This document shows, piece after piece, positions 55,355 through 64,000 of a stretch of DNA of 64,000 nucleotides. The notes under the pieces were generated by a model. It made no database searches and had not been told where the DNA came from. It was given only the letters and a program-made list of their open reading frames with translations. The translations under genes were made by a program, and so were the position numbers. The DNA is from Salinibacterium sp. SWN248 (lineage in GTDB: Bacteria; Actinomycetota; Actinomycetes; Actinomycetales; Microbacteriaceae), in assembly GCF_015864575.1 (NCBI RefSeq), contig NZ_JADYWW010000001.1, positions 806,001-870,000 of the forward strand, given 5' to 3'. Every line of letters begins with the position of its first letter. Position 1 is the first letter of the stretch.

Positions 55355-56476
55355 GTGAATGATTTCGAGATTGGCCGCGCCAAGCGCGCTCGCCGCGTCT
55401 ACTCCTTTGATGACATCGCTATTGTGCCGTCGCGCCGTACGCGTGACCCCCGCGATGTGTCGGTGAGCTGGACGATTGACGCCTACACGTTCGACATCCC
55501 CGTGATCGCTGCTCCGATGGACTCCGTGGTTTCGCCAGCAACAGCAATTGCGATGGGAAAGCTCGGCGGGCTGGGAGTGCTCGACCTCGAAGGTCTCTGG
55601 ACCCGGTACGAGAACCCCGAACCCGTTCTCGAAGAAATCCGTTCGCTGCCCGCCGACCAGGCGACCGCACGGATGCAGCAGCTGTATGCCGAGCCGATTA
55701 AGCCCGAGCTTGTCACTCAGCGTCTCGCCGAGATCCGCGAAGCCGGAGTGCCCGTCGCTGGCGCACTAAGCCCGCAACGCACACAAGAGCTGTACCAAAC
55801 AGTGGTGGATGCCGGAGTCGACCTGTTCGTCATCCGCGGCACGACCGTGAGTGCCGAGCACGTCTCCAAGACGACTGAGCCGCTCAACCTCAAGGAATTC
55901 ATCTACGAACTCGACGTGCCCGTGATTGTGGGCGGTGCCGCAACCTACACCGCAGCACTGCACCTCATGCGCACCGGAGCCGCCGGAGTGCTCGTCGGAT
56001 TTGGTGGCGGAGCCTCCAGCACCACGCGCACTGCCCTCGGCATCCACGCTCCCATGGCAACAGCGGTTGCCGATGTTGCTGGCGCCCGCCGCGACTACAT
56101 GGACGAGTCGGGTGGACGCTACGTTCACGTCATCGCCGATGGTGGCCTCGGCACAAGTGGCGACATCGTGAAAGCGATCTCCGTCGGCGCCGACGCCGTC
56201 ATGCTCGGCAGCACCCTTGCCCGCGCGACCGAAGCTCCTGGTGGCGGTTACCACTGGGGCCAAGAGGCCCACCACTCCGAACTTCCCCGCGGAAACCGTG
56301 TCGAAGTTGGGCAGCTTGCTCCTCTCGCAGAAATCCTCAACGGGCCATCGTCACACCCAAACGGTCAGTCGAACCTCATCGGTGCGCTGCGTCGCTCGAT
56401 GGCCACCACCGGTTACTCCGACCTCAAGGAATTCCAACGGGTCGATGTTGTTGTTGCTCCGTACAATCCGCTGTAG
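55355..56476 (+). CDS. guaB3: GuaB3-type IMP dehydrogenase family protein
   Basis: A 373-residue IMPDH paralogue without CBS domains. It starts DFEIGRAKRARRVYSFDDIAIVPS, has the barrel motif VIAAPMDSVVSPATAIAMG and VIADGGLGTSGDIVKAI. In the catalytic loop the cysteine of GuaB is replaced: GGGASSTTR here against GPGSICTTR, so Ser222 stands at the cysteine position. Canonical IMP oxidation through a covalent Cys adduct is therefore not expected; a GMP-reductase-like or regulatory role has been considered for relatives. Confidence 0.9.
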   Translation: MNDFEIGRAKRARRVYSFDDIAIVPSRRTRDPRDVSVSWTIDAYTFDIPVIAAPMDSVVSPATAIAMGKLGGLGVLDLEGLWTRYENPEPVLEEIRSLPADQATARMQQLYAEPIKPELVTQRLAEIREAGVPVAGALSPQRTQELYQTVVDAGVDLFVIRGTTVSAEHVSKTTEPLNLKEFIYELDVPVIVGGAATYTAALHLMRTGAAGVLVGFGGGASSTTRTALGIHAPMATAVADVAGARRDYMDESGGRYVHVIADGGLGTSGDIVKAISVGADAVMLGSTLARATEAPGGGYHWGQEAHHSELPRGNRVEVGQLAPLAEILNGPSSHPNGQSNLIGALRRSMATTGYSDLKEFQRVDVVVAPYNPL

Positions 56477-56516
56477 CTAAACCCACGTTCACGTCAACTG
56501 GCGCTGGAGGAAAACA

Positions 56517-58244
56517 ATGGTCAAGCCTCGATCGATTGCCCCGACAGCACCGCTGAGCGCTGAGCAACGAACAGCAGCCATTGCGGCGCTGCGCGACACT
56601 GAACTCGACATCCTCGTGATCGGTGGCGGCATCGTCGGCACGGGCAGCGCCTTGGATGCCGTGACGCGCGGCCTCAACGTCGGCATGGTTGAGGCGCGTG
56701 ACTGGGCCTCAGGCACGTCGAGCCGGTCCTCGAAGCTCGTGCACGGCGGCATCCGGTATCTGGAACAGCTTGATTTTCGGCTGGTGCGTGAAGCGCTCAA
56801 GGAGCGTGGACTGCTGCTACAGCGGCTTGCTCCTCATCTGGTGAAACCGGTGCGGTTTCTTTACCCCGTGACGAAGCCGGTCTTTGAGCGGCTATATATC
56901 GGTGCCGGAATGTTGCTCTACGATCTTCTGAGTTACACGGGTGGGCGACCTCCCGGAGTGCCTCATCACCGTCACCTGACGCGCGGCCAGATGCTGCGGG
57001 CGGCGCTGAGCTTGCGCGCTGATGCCTTCCGCGGCGGACTTACGTACTACGACGCTCAAGTCGATGACGCCCGCTATGTATCGACGCTCGCGCGCACCGC
57101 GAGCTTCTATGGCGCTCACGTTGCGAACCGTGTTCGGGTCGAAGATTTTGTCAAGGTCGGCGAGCGTGTTGTCGGTGTGCTGGCGCACGATCTTGAGACG
57201 GGCGAGAAGTTTGAGATTCGCGCCAAGCAGGTTGTCAACGCCACCGGCGTGTGGACCGATGACACTCAGGCGATGGTCGGTACGCGTGGCCAGTTCAAGG
57301 TGCGAGCGTCCAAAGGGGTGCACCTCGTGGTGCCGCGCGATCGTTTCCAATCGAAGCTGGGGCTGCTGCTGCGCACCGAAAAGAGCGTGCTCTTTGTCAT
57401 TCCGTGGGGCCGTCATTGGCTCATCGGCACCACCGACACTGACTGGGATCTCGACAAAGCGCATCCCGCTGCCACGGCGGCCGATATCGACTATTTGCTG
57501 GCGCATGTCAATAAAGTACTGGCCGTTCCGCTAACCCGTGATGATGTCGAAGGTGTCTATGCTGGCCTCCGCCCGCTGCTCGCGGGGGAGTCAGACCTCA
57601 CGTCAAAGCTCAGCCGCGAACACATTGTCGCCCACAGCGTTCCCGGTCTCGTTGTTGTCGCCGGTGGCAAGTGGACGACCTACCGCATCATGGCCAAGGA
57701 CGCTGTGGATGCCGCGGTCGACGCTCTCGACGGCAAGATTTCGCCGAGCATCACCGAAGAGGTCGCACTGCTCGGAGCCGAGGGCTACCGAGCTGCGTGG
57801 AACAAGCGCGCCGCCCTCGCGCGCAACTACGACGTGCACAAGTCGCGCGTTGAACATCTTCTCAACCGCTACGGTGTGCTCGCCACCGAGGTGCTTGAGC
57901 TTGTGCGCGCGACGCCAAGTCTGGCCGAAGCGCTCCCCGGTGCAGACGACTACATCGCAGCCGAGATCGTGTATGCCACGAGTGCCGAAGGCGCGCTTCA
58001 CCTCGACGACGTGCTCGCTCGCCGCACACGTATATCGATTGAGGCATGGGATCGCGGAGTCTCCGCCGCGCCCGTCGCGGCAGAACTCATGGCTGGTGTG
58101 CTGGGGTGGGATAAAGCCCGTACTCAGACGGAAGTTGAGCGCTACCTACAACGGGTCGACGCAGAATTGGCGAGCCAAAAGCAGCCCGACGACGAGTCGG
58201 CTGACAGGGTTCGCCTCGCGGCACCAGATATTGTTAGCGAGTGA
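56517..58244 (+). CDS. glpD: Glycerol-3-phosphate dehydrogenase, FAD-dependent
   Basis: GlpD oxidises glycerol-3-phosphate to dihydroxyacetone phosphate at the membrane, feeding electrons to quinone. The 575-residue protein has the FAD-binding ILVIGGGIVGTGSALDAVTR, the family motif SSRSSKLVHGGIRYLEQLDF, VNATGVWTD and HLVVPRDRF. A C-terminal DAO_C-like helical part follows. AGGAAAACA precedes the ATG. It overlaps the SURF1 gene by four bases. The glycerophosphodiesterase at 62932 supplies its substrate. Confidence 0.94.
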   Translation: MVKPRSIAPTAPLSAEQRTAAIAALRDTELDILVIGGGIVGTGSALDAVTRGLNVGMVEARDWASGTSSRSSKLVHGGIRYLEQLDFRLVREALKERGLLLQRLAPHLVKPVRFLYPVTKPVFERLYIGAGMLLYDLLSYTGGRPPGVPHHRHLTRGQMLRAALSLRADAFRGGLTYYDAQVDDARYVSTLARTASFYGAHVANRVRVEDFVKVGERVVGVLAHDLETGEKFEIRAKQVVNATGVWTDDTQAMVGTRGQFKVRASKGVHLVVPRDRFQSKLGLLLRTEKSVLFVIPWGRHWLIGTTDTDWDLDKAHPAATAADIDYLLAHVNKVLAVPLTRDDVEGVYAGLRPLLAGESDLTSKLSREHIVAHSVPGLVVVAGGKWTTYRIMAKDAVDAAVDALDGKISPSITEEVALLGAEGYRAAWNKRAALARNYDVHKSRVEHLLNRYGVLATEVLELVRATPSLAEALPGADDYIAAEIVYATSAEGALHLDDVLARRTRISIEAWDRGVSAAPVAAELMAGVLGWDKARTQTEVERYLQRVDAELASQKQPDDESADRVRLAAPDIVSE

Positions 58245-59053
58245 GTACGAGCAATTCCCCCCTGAGCACGCCAGCCCCCAACACTGAGCCAGCGACGATG
58301 TGGGAAATCGCGCGTCGACCGCGCTGGATCGGCGCCCTCGTCTTGGCTCTCGCTATTGCCGCCAGTTTCGCAGCCCTCGGCCAGTGGCAGCTCAGCCGCA
58401 GCCTCGAGGGCGGCGAGATCACCGAGCAGCAGAGCGAGAGCGTCGTCGAACTCGATTCGGTTGCTACCGCCCAAGAGCCGCTGTCGTACCTCACGACAGG
58501 TCAAACGGTCACGCTCACGGCTGAGCTCATTGCGGGCGACTACGTCATCCTCTCCGACCGCAACAACGACAGCCAAGGAATGGGCTACTGGGTCGTCGCT
58601 CATGGAGTTGAACCGAGCGGTGCGAGTATCGCCATCGCGTTGGGCTGGGCCGAGTCGGCGGATGCTGCGGCATCCGCTGTCGCTGATTTGGACACGATGG
58701 CGACCACGGTGACGATCACCGGAAGGCTGCTGCCAACCGAGTCGCCCCAACAGTCTGACTTTGAAGAGGGGGAGCGCAGCGCACTCGCTGTCTCTGAACT
58801 CGTGAACCTGTGGTCAGAGGTTCCGGCGGGAACCTACGGCGGATATGTCATCAGCTTCGATGCTCCCGCGGGTCTCGAGACGATTGATTCGCCCCCGCCA
58901 TCGACCGAGGTTTCGCTCAACCTGCTCAACGTGTTCTACGCCGTTGAATGGGTAGTGTTCGCGGGATTCGCCGTCTTCCTTTGGTTCCGCCTTGTGCGGG
59001 ATGTGTGGGAAGAGGAGCGCGAAGCTCGCAGCTCTGACGCGGCCGTAGACTAG
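58241..59053 (+). CDS. SURF1 family protein
   Basis: A 270-residue protein with the SURF1 layout: a first transmembrane helix near residue 30 (IGALVLALAIAASFAALGQWQLSR), a soluble loop with GYWVVAHGVEP and IAIALGWAES, and a second helix near 240 (VEWVVFAGFAVFLWFRL). SURF1 proteins assist cytochrome c oxidase assembly, possibly in haem a delivery. A GTG start overlaps glpD. Its stop TAG doubles as part of a possible -10 box for the next gene. Confidence 0.9.
   Translation: MSTSNSPLSTPAPNTEPATMWEIARRPRWIGALVLALAIAASFAALGQWQLSRSLEGGEITEQQSESVVELDSVATAQEPLSYLTTGQTVTLTAELIAGDYVILSDRNNDSQGMGYWVVAHGVEPSGASIAIALGWAESADAAASAVADLDTMATTVTITGRLLPTESPQQSDFEEGERSALAVSELVNLWSEVPAGTYGGYVISFDAPAGLETIDSPPPSTEVSLNLLNVFYAVEWVVFAGFAVFLWFRLVRDVWEEEREARSSDAAVD
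59046..59051 (+). promoter_or_regulatory. Possible -10 box of a leaderless DUF3817 transcript
   Basis: TAGACT ends six bases before the ATG at 59058, with no Shine-Dalgarno sequence between. A -35 is not seen, and read-through from the SURF1 gene is the alternative. Confidence 0.3.
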
Positions 59054-59057
59054 AGCC

Positions 59058-59516
59058 ATGGCTCTCGGTCCCCGGCTTTCAGATATTCCCAGCATTCGAC
59101 GCACTCTTTCGTTCTACAAGGTGTCGTCGATCGTCACCGGTACCTTCCTGCTTGTGCTGTGCCTCATGATGATCTTTCGCTACGGACTCGGCGGCGACAT
59201 CGAGCTGAACGGCCCTTCCGCTTTCTTGACGCTCACGCCAAAAGAGCTCGTACAGGGCATCAACGTATCGACGATCATCCTCATCGTTCACGGCTGGCTT
59301 TACGTCTTCTATGTCGCCGCAGACTTCATCCTGTGGCGTCTCACGCGTTACTCGTTCCTGCGCTTCCTTTACATCGCCCTCGGTGGTGTCATCCCTTTTC
59401 TGTCGTTCTTCCTCGAACGTCAGGTACCGCGACTCGTTGAGACGAAGATCGCGACCCTCGAATCCGCTGCAGCTGCGAAAGCGGCCGGCGCTGACTCCGC
59501 AAAGGCAACTGCATGA
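59058..59516 (+). CDS. DUF3817 membrane protein
   Basis: A 152-residue protein with three hydrophobic segments: [40 protein letters not shown] and the region around [17 protein letters not shown]. The pattern with the VHGWLY histidine is that of DUF3817, an actinobacterial and low-GC family with no firm function. A short alanine-rich tail ends it. It overlaps guaA by four bases, the usual neighbour. Confidence 0.88.
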   Translation: MALGPRLSDIPSIRRTLSFYKVSSIVTGTFLLVLCLMMIFRYGLGGDIELNGPSAFLTLTPKELVQGINVSTIILIVHGWLYVFYVAADFILWRLTRYSFLRFLYIALGGVIPFLSFFLERQVPRLVETKIATLESAAAAKAAGADSAKATA

Positions 59517-61108
59517 CCGACTCCACGGCCACATCCGCAGACACGAATGCTCGCCCCGTACTCGTCGTCGACTTTGGCGCCCAGTACGCGCAATTGATCG
59601 CACGTCGCGTTCGCGAAGCCAACGTGTACAGCGAGATTGTTCCTCACACCATCACCGCTGAAGAGATCGCGGCCAAGAACCCGGCCGGCATCGTGCTGAG
59701 CGGTGGCCCCTCAAGCGTTTACGAGCCTGGCTCGCCCGACCTTGACCCTGGCATCCTCAAGCTGGGTGTTCCTGTTTTTGGTATTTGCTACGGCTTCCAG
59801 GTGATGGCCCGTCAGCTCGGTGGCACTGTCGCAAAGACGGGGCTGCGCGAATACGGCGCTACCGACATGACTGTTCAGGGCGGTGGCGGAAACCTCTTGG
59901 GCGACCAGCCGTCGGAGCAAACGGTGTGGATGAGTCACGGCGATGCCGTCACTGAAGCTCCGGAAGGGTTCGCCGTGTTGGCGAGCAGCGAAGCGACTCC
60001 GGTTGCCGCGTTCTCCAGCGTTGAGCGCGGGTTGTATGGCGTTCAGTGGCACCCCGAGGTCAAGCACTCGACGCACGGTCAAGACCTGCTCGAAAACTTC
60101 TTGCACGACGCTGCGGGCATCCCCGCCGACTGGAACAGCGGCAACGTAATCGCTGAGCAGGTCGACCGTATTCGTGAACAGGTCGGTTCGGCCAAGGTCA
60201 TTTGTGGTCTTTCTGGCGGAGTCGATTCCGCTGTCGCAGCCGCGATCGTGCACAAGGCTGTTGGCGACCAACTCGTCTGCATCTTTGTTGACCACGGTCT
60301 GCTGCGTCAGGATGAGCGTCGTCAGGTTGAAGAGGACTACGTCGCCTCGACCGGTGTGCGACTCGTCACCGTTGATGCCGTTGACCAGTTCATGGATGCT
60401 CTCGCCGGAGTCACTGACCCCGAGACGAAGCGCAAGATCATCGGCCGCGAGTTCATCCGCAGCTTTGAGAATGCTGCCGAAGCACTCGTGCTCGAGAGCA
60501 AGGACGGCGAAGACACCGTGAAGTTCTTGGTGCAGGGAACGCTGTACCCGGATGTTGTGGAAAGTGGCGGAGGAACCGGCACCGCCAACATCAAGAGCCA
60601 CCACAACGTTGGCGGTCTCCCCGAAGACTTGCAGTTTGCTCTCGTGGAACCGCTGCGCACCCTGTTCAAGGATGAGGTGCGTGCGATCGGTCGCGAGCTG
60701 GGATTGCCGGAGGTCATTGTTGGCCGCCAGCCGTTCCCTGGCCCCGGCCTCGGCATCCGCATCATCGGTGAAGTCACACACGACCGTCTTGAGCTGCTGC
60801 GCAAGGCCGACGCGATCGCTCGCGCCGAGCTCACCGCTGCTGGTCTTGATGACACGATTTGGCAGTGCCCCGTAGTTCTTCTCGCCGACGTTCGTTCAGT
60901 GGGTGTGCAGGGCGACGGTCGTACTTACGGTCACCCGATCGTGCTTCGCCCGGTGTCGTCGGAAGACGCGATGACCGCCGACTGGACTCGACTTCCGTAC
61001 GACGTACTCGCCAAGATTTCTAACCGCATCACCAACGAGGTGGATGGGGTTAACCGCGTGGTTCTCGACGTCACGTCGAAGCCGCCAGGAACCATCGAGT
61101 GGGAATAG
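59513..61108 (+). CDS. guaA: GMP synthase (glutamine-hydrolysing)
   Basis: GuaA aminates XMP to GMP. The 531-residue enzyme has a class I GATase domain ([20 protein letters not shown], nucleophile in [19 protein letters not shown]) and an ATP-pyrophosphatase domain with the P-loop [13 protein letters not shown], ending in the dimerisation domain ([20 protein letters not shown]). A strong terminator follows. Confidence 0.97.
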   Translation: MTDSTATSADTNARPVLVVDFGAQYAQLIARRVREANVYSEIVPHTITAEEIAAKNPAGIVLSGGPSSVYEPGSPDLDPGILKLGVPVFGICYGFQVMARQLGGTVAKTGLREYGATDMTVQGGGGNLLGDQPSEQTVWMSHGDAVTEAPEGFAVLASSEATPVAAFSSVERGLYGVQWHPEVKHSTHGQDLLENFLHDAAGIPADWNSGNVIAEQVDRIREQVGSAKVICGLSGGVDSAVAAAIVHKAVGDQLVCIFVDHGLLRQDERRQVEEDYVASTGVRLVTVDAVDQFMDALAGVTDPETKRKIIGREFIRSFENAAEALVLESKDGEDTVKFLVQGTLYPDVVESGGGTGTANIKSHHNVGGLPEDLQFALVEPLRTLFKDEVRAIGRELGLPEVIVGRQPFPGPGLGIRIIGEVTHDRLELLRKADAIARAELTAAGLDDTIWQCPVVLLADVRSVGVQGDGRTYGHPIVLRPVSSEDAMTADWTRLPYDVLAKISNRITNEVDGVNRVVLDVTSKPPGTIEWE

Positions 61109-61115
61109 CGCTTTA

Positions 61116-61168
61116 ACGACAAAGCCCCCGTCACTCGGCTACTGCCGAAGTGACGGGGGCTTTGTCGT
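61116..61168. terminator. Intrinsic terminator after guaA
   Basis: Twenty-base arms (61116-61135 and 61149-61168) pair perfectly and continue inward with CGGC/GCCG. The right arm contains CTTTGTCG. The next gene is convergent, so the hairpin may serve both strands. Confidence 0.9.
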
Positions 61169-61183
61169 TGCGAGACGGTGGCG

Positions 61184-61987
61184 CTAGTCGCGAAGGATCG
61201 CGAAGAAGCGCAGCAGCTCGAGGTACAGCCACACGACGGTGATCATGATGCCGAAGGTGCCCTTCCAGCCGAAGGCGCGGGGTGCGCCGTTGGCGGCACC
61301 CTTCTGGATGAAGTCGAAGTCGAGCACGAGCGAGTACGCCGCCATGATGACGACGAGCACACCGAGAACGGCACCGAACGGAATACCGAGGATGGGGATT
61401 TCCGCGCTGCGGAGGCCGAAGGCGTCGTCGGTCGCTCCGGTGAGCATCATGACCATGTTCACGAGCGCGAAGACCATGTAACCGACCATCGCGATGAGGA
61501 AGACCTTGGTGGCCTTCTTGGATGCACGAATCTTGCCGCTCGCGAAGAGTGCGAGCGTGACGCCGACAACGACGATCGTCGCAATGACGGCCTGGGTGAC
61601 GACTCCGCTATAGGCGTTCTCGTAGAAACGCGAGATGCCACCAACGAACACACCTTCGACCGCCGAGTAGGCAAGGACGAGGGCGCCGGAGGGCTGCTTC
61701 TTGAAGATGTTGACGAGGGCGAGTACGAAGCCCACGAGACCAGCGCCCATCCACAACAGTGGCATGTCGGCAATCCAGCCGATGGCGGCGCCGACGAGCA
61801 GAAGCGCGAAGGCCCCTACGGTCTTAGCGATGGTGTCTTCGACGGTCATGACATCGCCGGAGTCGGGAGCCGACTCACGGTTGTACATGTCGTTAAGTTT
61901 TTGGTTGGATACCTGGTTCGCGACGGCGATTCCGCCGCGCGAGCTAAATGCAGCATCGCGGGAGAAAGCGGGGTTATTGAGTGCCAT
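61184..61987 (-). CDS. Bax inhibitor-1/YccA family membrane protein
   Basis: A 267-residue protein with seven hydrophobic segments after a 50-residue soluble N-terminus (MALNNPAFSRDAAFSSRGG). SAVEGVFVGGISRFYE and the acidic residues in DFDFIQKGA near the last helices match the TMBIM/BI-1 family, whose calcium-leak function depends on paired aspartates. AGAGGA precedes the ATG. Function in bacteria is not settled. Confidence 0.9.
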   Translation of the reverse strand: MALNNPAFSRDAAFSSRGGIAVANQVSNQKLNDMYNRESAPDSGDVMTVEDTIAKTVGAFALLLVGAAIGWIADMPLLWMGAGLVGFVLALVNIFKKQPSGALVLAYSAVEGVFVGGISRFYENAYSGVVTQAVIATIVVVGVTLALFASGKIRASKKATKVFLIAMVGYMVFALVNMVMMLTGATDDAFGLRSAEIPILGIPFGAVLGVLVVIMAAYSLVLDFDFIQKGAANGAPRAFGWKGTFGIMITVVWLYLELLRFFAILRD

Positions 61988-62066
61988 GATTCCTCTGGTT
62001 GGTGTGGTGTCACACGTTTGTGACGCACCCTTAAAACTACCGGAGTTCGCTGAGAAATGCCGCGTT

Positions 62067-62576
62067 TTAGCGCCGGGAGGCTGCGCTGACAGCGATCAGC
62101 CGAGCAAGCCAGGCTGCCGCCACGAGAACGACGAACGAAATGGCGAGTGCCTGAGGCATCTGCGAGTACTCCTGATAGAACCGCGGCAGGATGATGCCGT
62201 TGGCAATCGGGAGGGCAAGCGCGAGATACGAGATGAGCGGCCGGTGTCGCACGATGAGCCAGCACAGCAGCGGAATCACGAGGGTCCACATCGACATGGG
62301 GCCCGTGAGCATGAGCCAGATTTGGGTGACGGCGGGCAGGGCCACGATCATCCGTCGCCAGCCTTTGGCGGGCATGATCGAGTACCCGACGACCGTCGAT
62401 GTGGTGCCGATGAGCAAAATGATGAGCGTGTAATTGTTGGCGCCCTGCAGATGCATTGCGCCCGCGATGATGAGCACTAACCCCGCGTAATAACGGTCAG
62501 CGTAGTGACCCCACTTCAGCGGAAGGCGCCGGGTTGGTTCCCGGAACCGTCTCGGTGTCGGTGGCTTAGCGGCCAT
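62067..62576 (-). CDS. Hypothetical membrane protein
   Basis: I do not recognise a family. The 169-residue protein has a basic N-terminus (PRRFREPTRRLPLKWGHYAD) and four to five hydrophobic segments (YAGLVLIIAGAMHL, YTLIILLIGTTSTVVGY, WTLVIPLLCWLIV, LISYLALALPIANGIIL, AISFVVLVAAAWLA). Its start overlaps the end of the zinc-ribbon DUF4190 gene by eleven bases, so the two are likely cotranscribed. Confidence 0.75.
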   Translation of the reverse strand: MAAKPPTPRRFREPTRRLPLKWGHYADRYYAGLVLIIAGAMHLQGANNYTLIILLIGTTSTVVGYSIMPAKGWRRMIVALPAVTQIWLMLTGPMSMWTLVIPLLCWLIVRHRPLISYLALALPIANGIILPRFYQEYSQMPQALAISFVVLVAAAWLARLIAVSAASRR

Positions 62577-62886
62577 TGGTGAGCAGCGAGTACAACAGAA
62601 TCGCCCACACGACTAGCCACACGTAGCCAAGAGCGGTGGCAATGATCGCCATGGCTTTGCCGCGTTCGCCCGTCTCTTTGATCTGGCGAAGGGCTAAGTG
62701 GCCGAAGATCAGTGCGGGAGGCCCGCCAATCGCGGCCAAGATGAGCGCGAGAATCGCCAGAGGGCTTGTTCGTTTCGCCGCCAGAGGGGCCGGGCGCGCA
62801 GCATCAGCGGACGTGGGTTCTCCGCAATAAATGCAGAACTTCCACTCCGGTTGCACTGTTGCAGCGCATGACGAACACTCGGGCAT
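62566..62886 (-). CDS. Zinc-ribbon DUF4190 membrane protein
   Basis: A 106-residue protein. An N-terminal zinc ribbon has two CxxC knuckles (CSSC and CIYC, residues 4-7 and 18-21), then a short alanine linker and two hydrophobic segments around the DUF4190 turn FGHLALRQIKETGERG. It is the third DUF4190 protein of the window. It is 45 bases from the divergent phosphodiesterase gene. Function unknown. Confidence 0.8.
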   Translation of the reverse strand: MPECSSCAATVQPEWKFCIYCGEPTSADAARPAPLAAKRTSPLAILALILAAIGGPPALIFGHLALRQIKETGERGKAMAIIATALGYVWLVVWAILLYSLLTNGR

Positions 62887-62931
62887 ATCTAAATATTAGT
62901 GGTTGGTCGCGAAACGCATATTCTTGAGCCA

Positions 62932-63933
62932 ATGAGCACCACCATTCGCCCGCTTGTGATCGGGCACCGCGGGGCAAGCGGATACCGCCCAGAGCACACT
63001 CGAGCCGCCTACGAGCTCGCATTCACCCTCGGGGCGGATGCTGTCGAACCCGACATTGTGGCGACGAGGGATGGCGTGCTGGTGTTGCGCCACGAGAACG
63101 AGATTTCGGGCACAACGAACGTGGCGGAGCATCCGGAGTTCGCGGACCGCCGCACGTCTAAGACCATCGACGGCACAGCGATGACGGGCTGGTTTACTGA
63201 AGACTTCACGTGGGAGGAACTGAGCACGCTGCGGGCTCGCGAGCGGCTGCCCGAGGTGCGACAAGCGAGTACCGCCCACAACGATGCCTCGCCCATTCTG
63301 CGATTGGCTGACCTGCTCGAGATTGTGGATCAGCATCCGGAGGCTGAGCGTCGCCCGCTGAAGATCGTGGCCGAGATTAAGCACGCGAGTTACTTTGCGT
63401 CAATCGGGTTGCCGCTCGACGAACTCTTCGCTCGCGACGTGAGCGGGTGGGCGACAGCCGACAATCTGATCATTGAGTCTTTTGAGCAGAGTGTGCTGCA
63501 CAGCATCCGGGATCGTGGGGTTCCTGGCCAGCTCGTGTTCTTGCTCGAGTCGAGTGGCGCACCCTCTGATCTGATCGCCCGCTTCGGCTCGAAAGCGCGG
63601 AGTTATGCCGATCACCTCAGCGACGACGGGCTTGCACAGTTGGCCCGCGAAGTCGACGGAATCAGCGTCGATAAGAAGATGCTGATGGTGAAAGACCTCG
63701 CCGGTAATCTCACCGGCACCAACGATCTCGTCGAGCGCGCCCATGCGGCCGGACTTCTCGTCTTTTGTTGGACGCTGCGGGCCGAAAACCGTTTCTTGTC
63801 CAAGAATTTGCGCTCAAGTAAGCAGCCAGAACAACACGGTGACTGGCGAGCAGAGTTTCGGATGCTCCTTGATTCCGGTCTCGACGGCGTCTTCGCTGAT
63901 CAACCCGACCTCGCCGTCACCGCGCGCGGGTAG
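62932..63933 (+). CDS. Glycerophosphodiester phosphodiesterase
   Basis: The enzyme releases glycerol-3-phosphate from deacylated phospholipids. The 333-residue protein has VIGHRGASGYRPEHTRAAYE with the catalytic His and Glu, GADAVEPDIVATRDGVLVLRHE with the metal and second His positions, and a C-terminal LVFCWTLRAEN and DGVFADQPD. No signal peptide is seen, so it acts in the cytoplasm. The ATG at 62932 is favoured; a GTG at 62899 would add eleven residues. Confidence 0.92.
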   Translation: MSTTIRPLVIGHRGASGYRPEHTRAAYELAFTLGADAVEPDIVATRDGVLVLRHENEISGTTNVAEHPEFADRRTSKTIDGTAMTGWFTEDFTWEELSTLRARERLPEVRQASTAHNDASPILRLADLLEIVDQHPEAERRPLKIVAEIKHASYFASIGLPLDELFARDVSGWATADNLIIESFEQSVLHSIRDRGVPGQLVFLLESSGAPSDLIARFGSKARSYADHLSDDGLAQLAREVDGISVDKKMLMVKDLAGNLTGTNDLVERAHAAGLLVFCWTLRAENRFLSKNLRSSKQPEQHGDWRAEFRMLLDSGLDGVFADQPDLAVTARG

Positions 63934-63945
63934 AGTCGAGGGGCC

Positions 63946-64000
63946 ATGACGACTGCTCTTGACCCTCACGACCCTGGCCGTTCTGACGACGGGGATTCCA
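63946..64000 (+). CDS. Start of an unidentified gene, truncated by the window edge
   Basis: An ATG at 63946 follows GAGGGG by a few bases, 12 bases after the phosphodiesterase stop. Eighteen codons are visible (TTALDPHDPGRSDDGDS), too few for a family call. A UvrD/PcrA helicase often lies near guaA in related actinobacteria, which is a guess only. Confidence 0.5.
   Translation, partial: MTTALDPHDPGRSDDGDS

Overview
The window is a chromosomal stretch of about 60% G+C from a high-GC Gram-positive bacterium, most likely a member of the Microbacteriaceae (Actinobacteria). The evidence is the S10/spc/alpha ribosomal-protein order, no rpsD between rpsK and rpoA, lysine/alanine-rich tails on ribosomal proteins, a glmM-coaA-glmS block, a GuaB3-type IMPDH paralogue, DUF3817, and promoters that place a -10 box six or seven bases before the start codon. 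The genus cannot be fixed from the sequence alone. I see no tRNA, rRNA, CRISPR array, insertion sequence or prophage.

Layout. (1) 1-7770: end of the S10 operon and the spc operon (rpsC', rplP, rpmC, rpsQ, rplN, rplX, rplE, rpsH, rplF, rplR, rpsE, rpmD, rplO), then secY and adk. (2) 7853-14693: accessory block between adk and infA. It holds a membrane-anchored HExxH protein and a mannitol PTS cluster (PRD/EIIA regulator, stand-alone EIIB, its own HPr, mtlA, mtlF, mtlD). (3) 14838-18974: infA, rpmJ, rpsM, rpsK, rpoA, rplQ, truA. (4) 19020-28673: sugar locus between truA and rplM. It has a LacI regulator with a perfect operator, a RhaS/LsrB-type ABC importer, an RpiB/LacAB-family isomerase, a GATase-like protein, a rhamnulokinase-type FGGY kinase and a class II aldolase. 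The enzymes do not match a textbook pathway. (5) 28846-38370: rplM-rpsI, glmM, coaA (reverse), glmS, acpS, alr, tsaE, tsaB, rimI, tsaD. (6) 38471-42497: two DUF4190 membrane proteins (one with a histone-H1-like tail), a THUMP-like methyltransferase, groES under CIRCE control but without groEL, and rarD. (7) 42553-51060: three tandem paralogous lipoprotein binding proteins facing a reverse-strand livF-livG-livM-livH cluster whose LivH carries an extra secreted domain. (8) 51294-64000: guaB, an ABC-2 exporter with TetR regulator, GuaB3, glpD, a SURF1 protein, DUF3817, guaA, a Bax-inhibitor-1 family protein, small membrane proteins, a glycerophosphodiesterase and the first codons of another gene.

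The conserved translation, cell-wall and nucleotide genes form the backbone. The less ordinary biology is in three blocks: the mtl block, the 19-28.7 kb sugar locus, and the triple binding protein/Liv block. Coordinates and motifs were read by eye; family assignments rest on recognised motifs, not on a database search.
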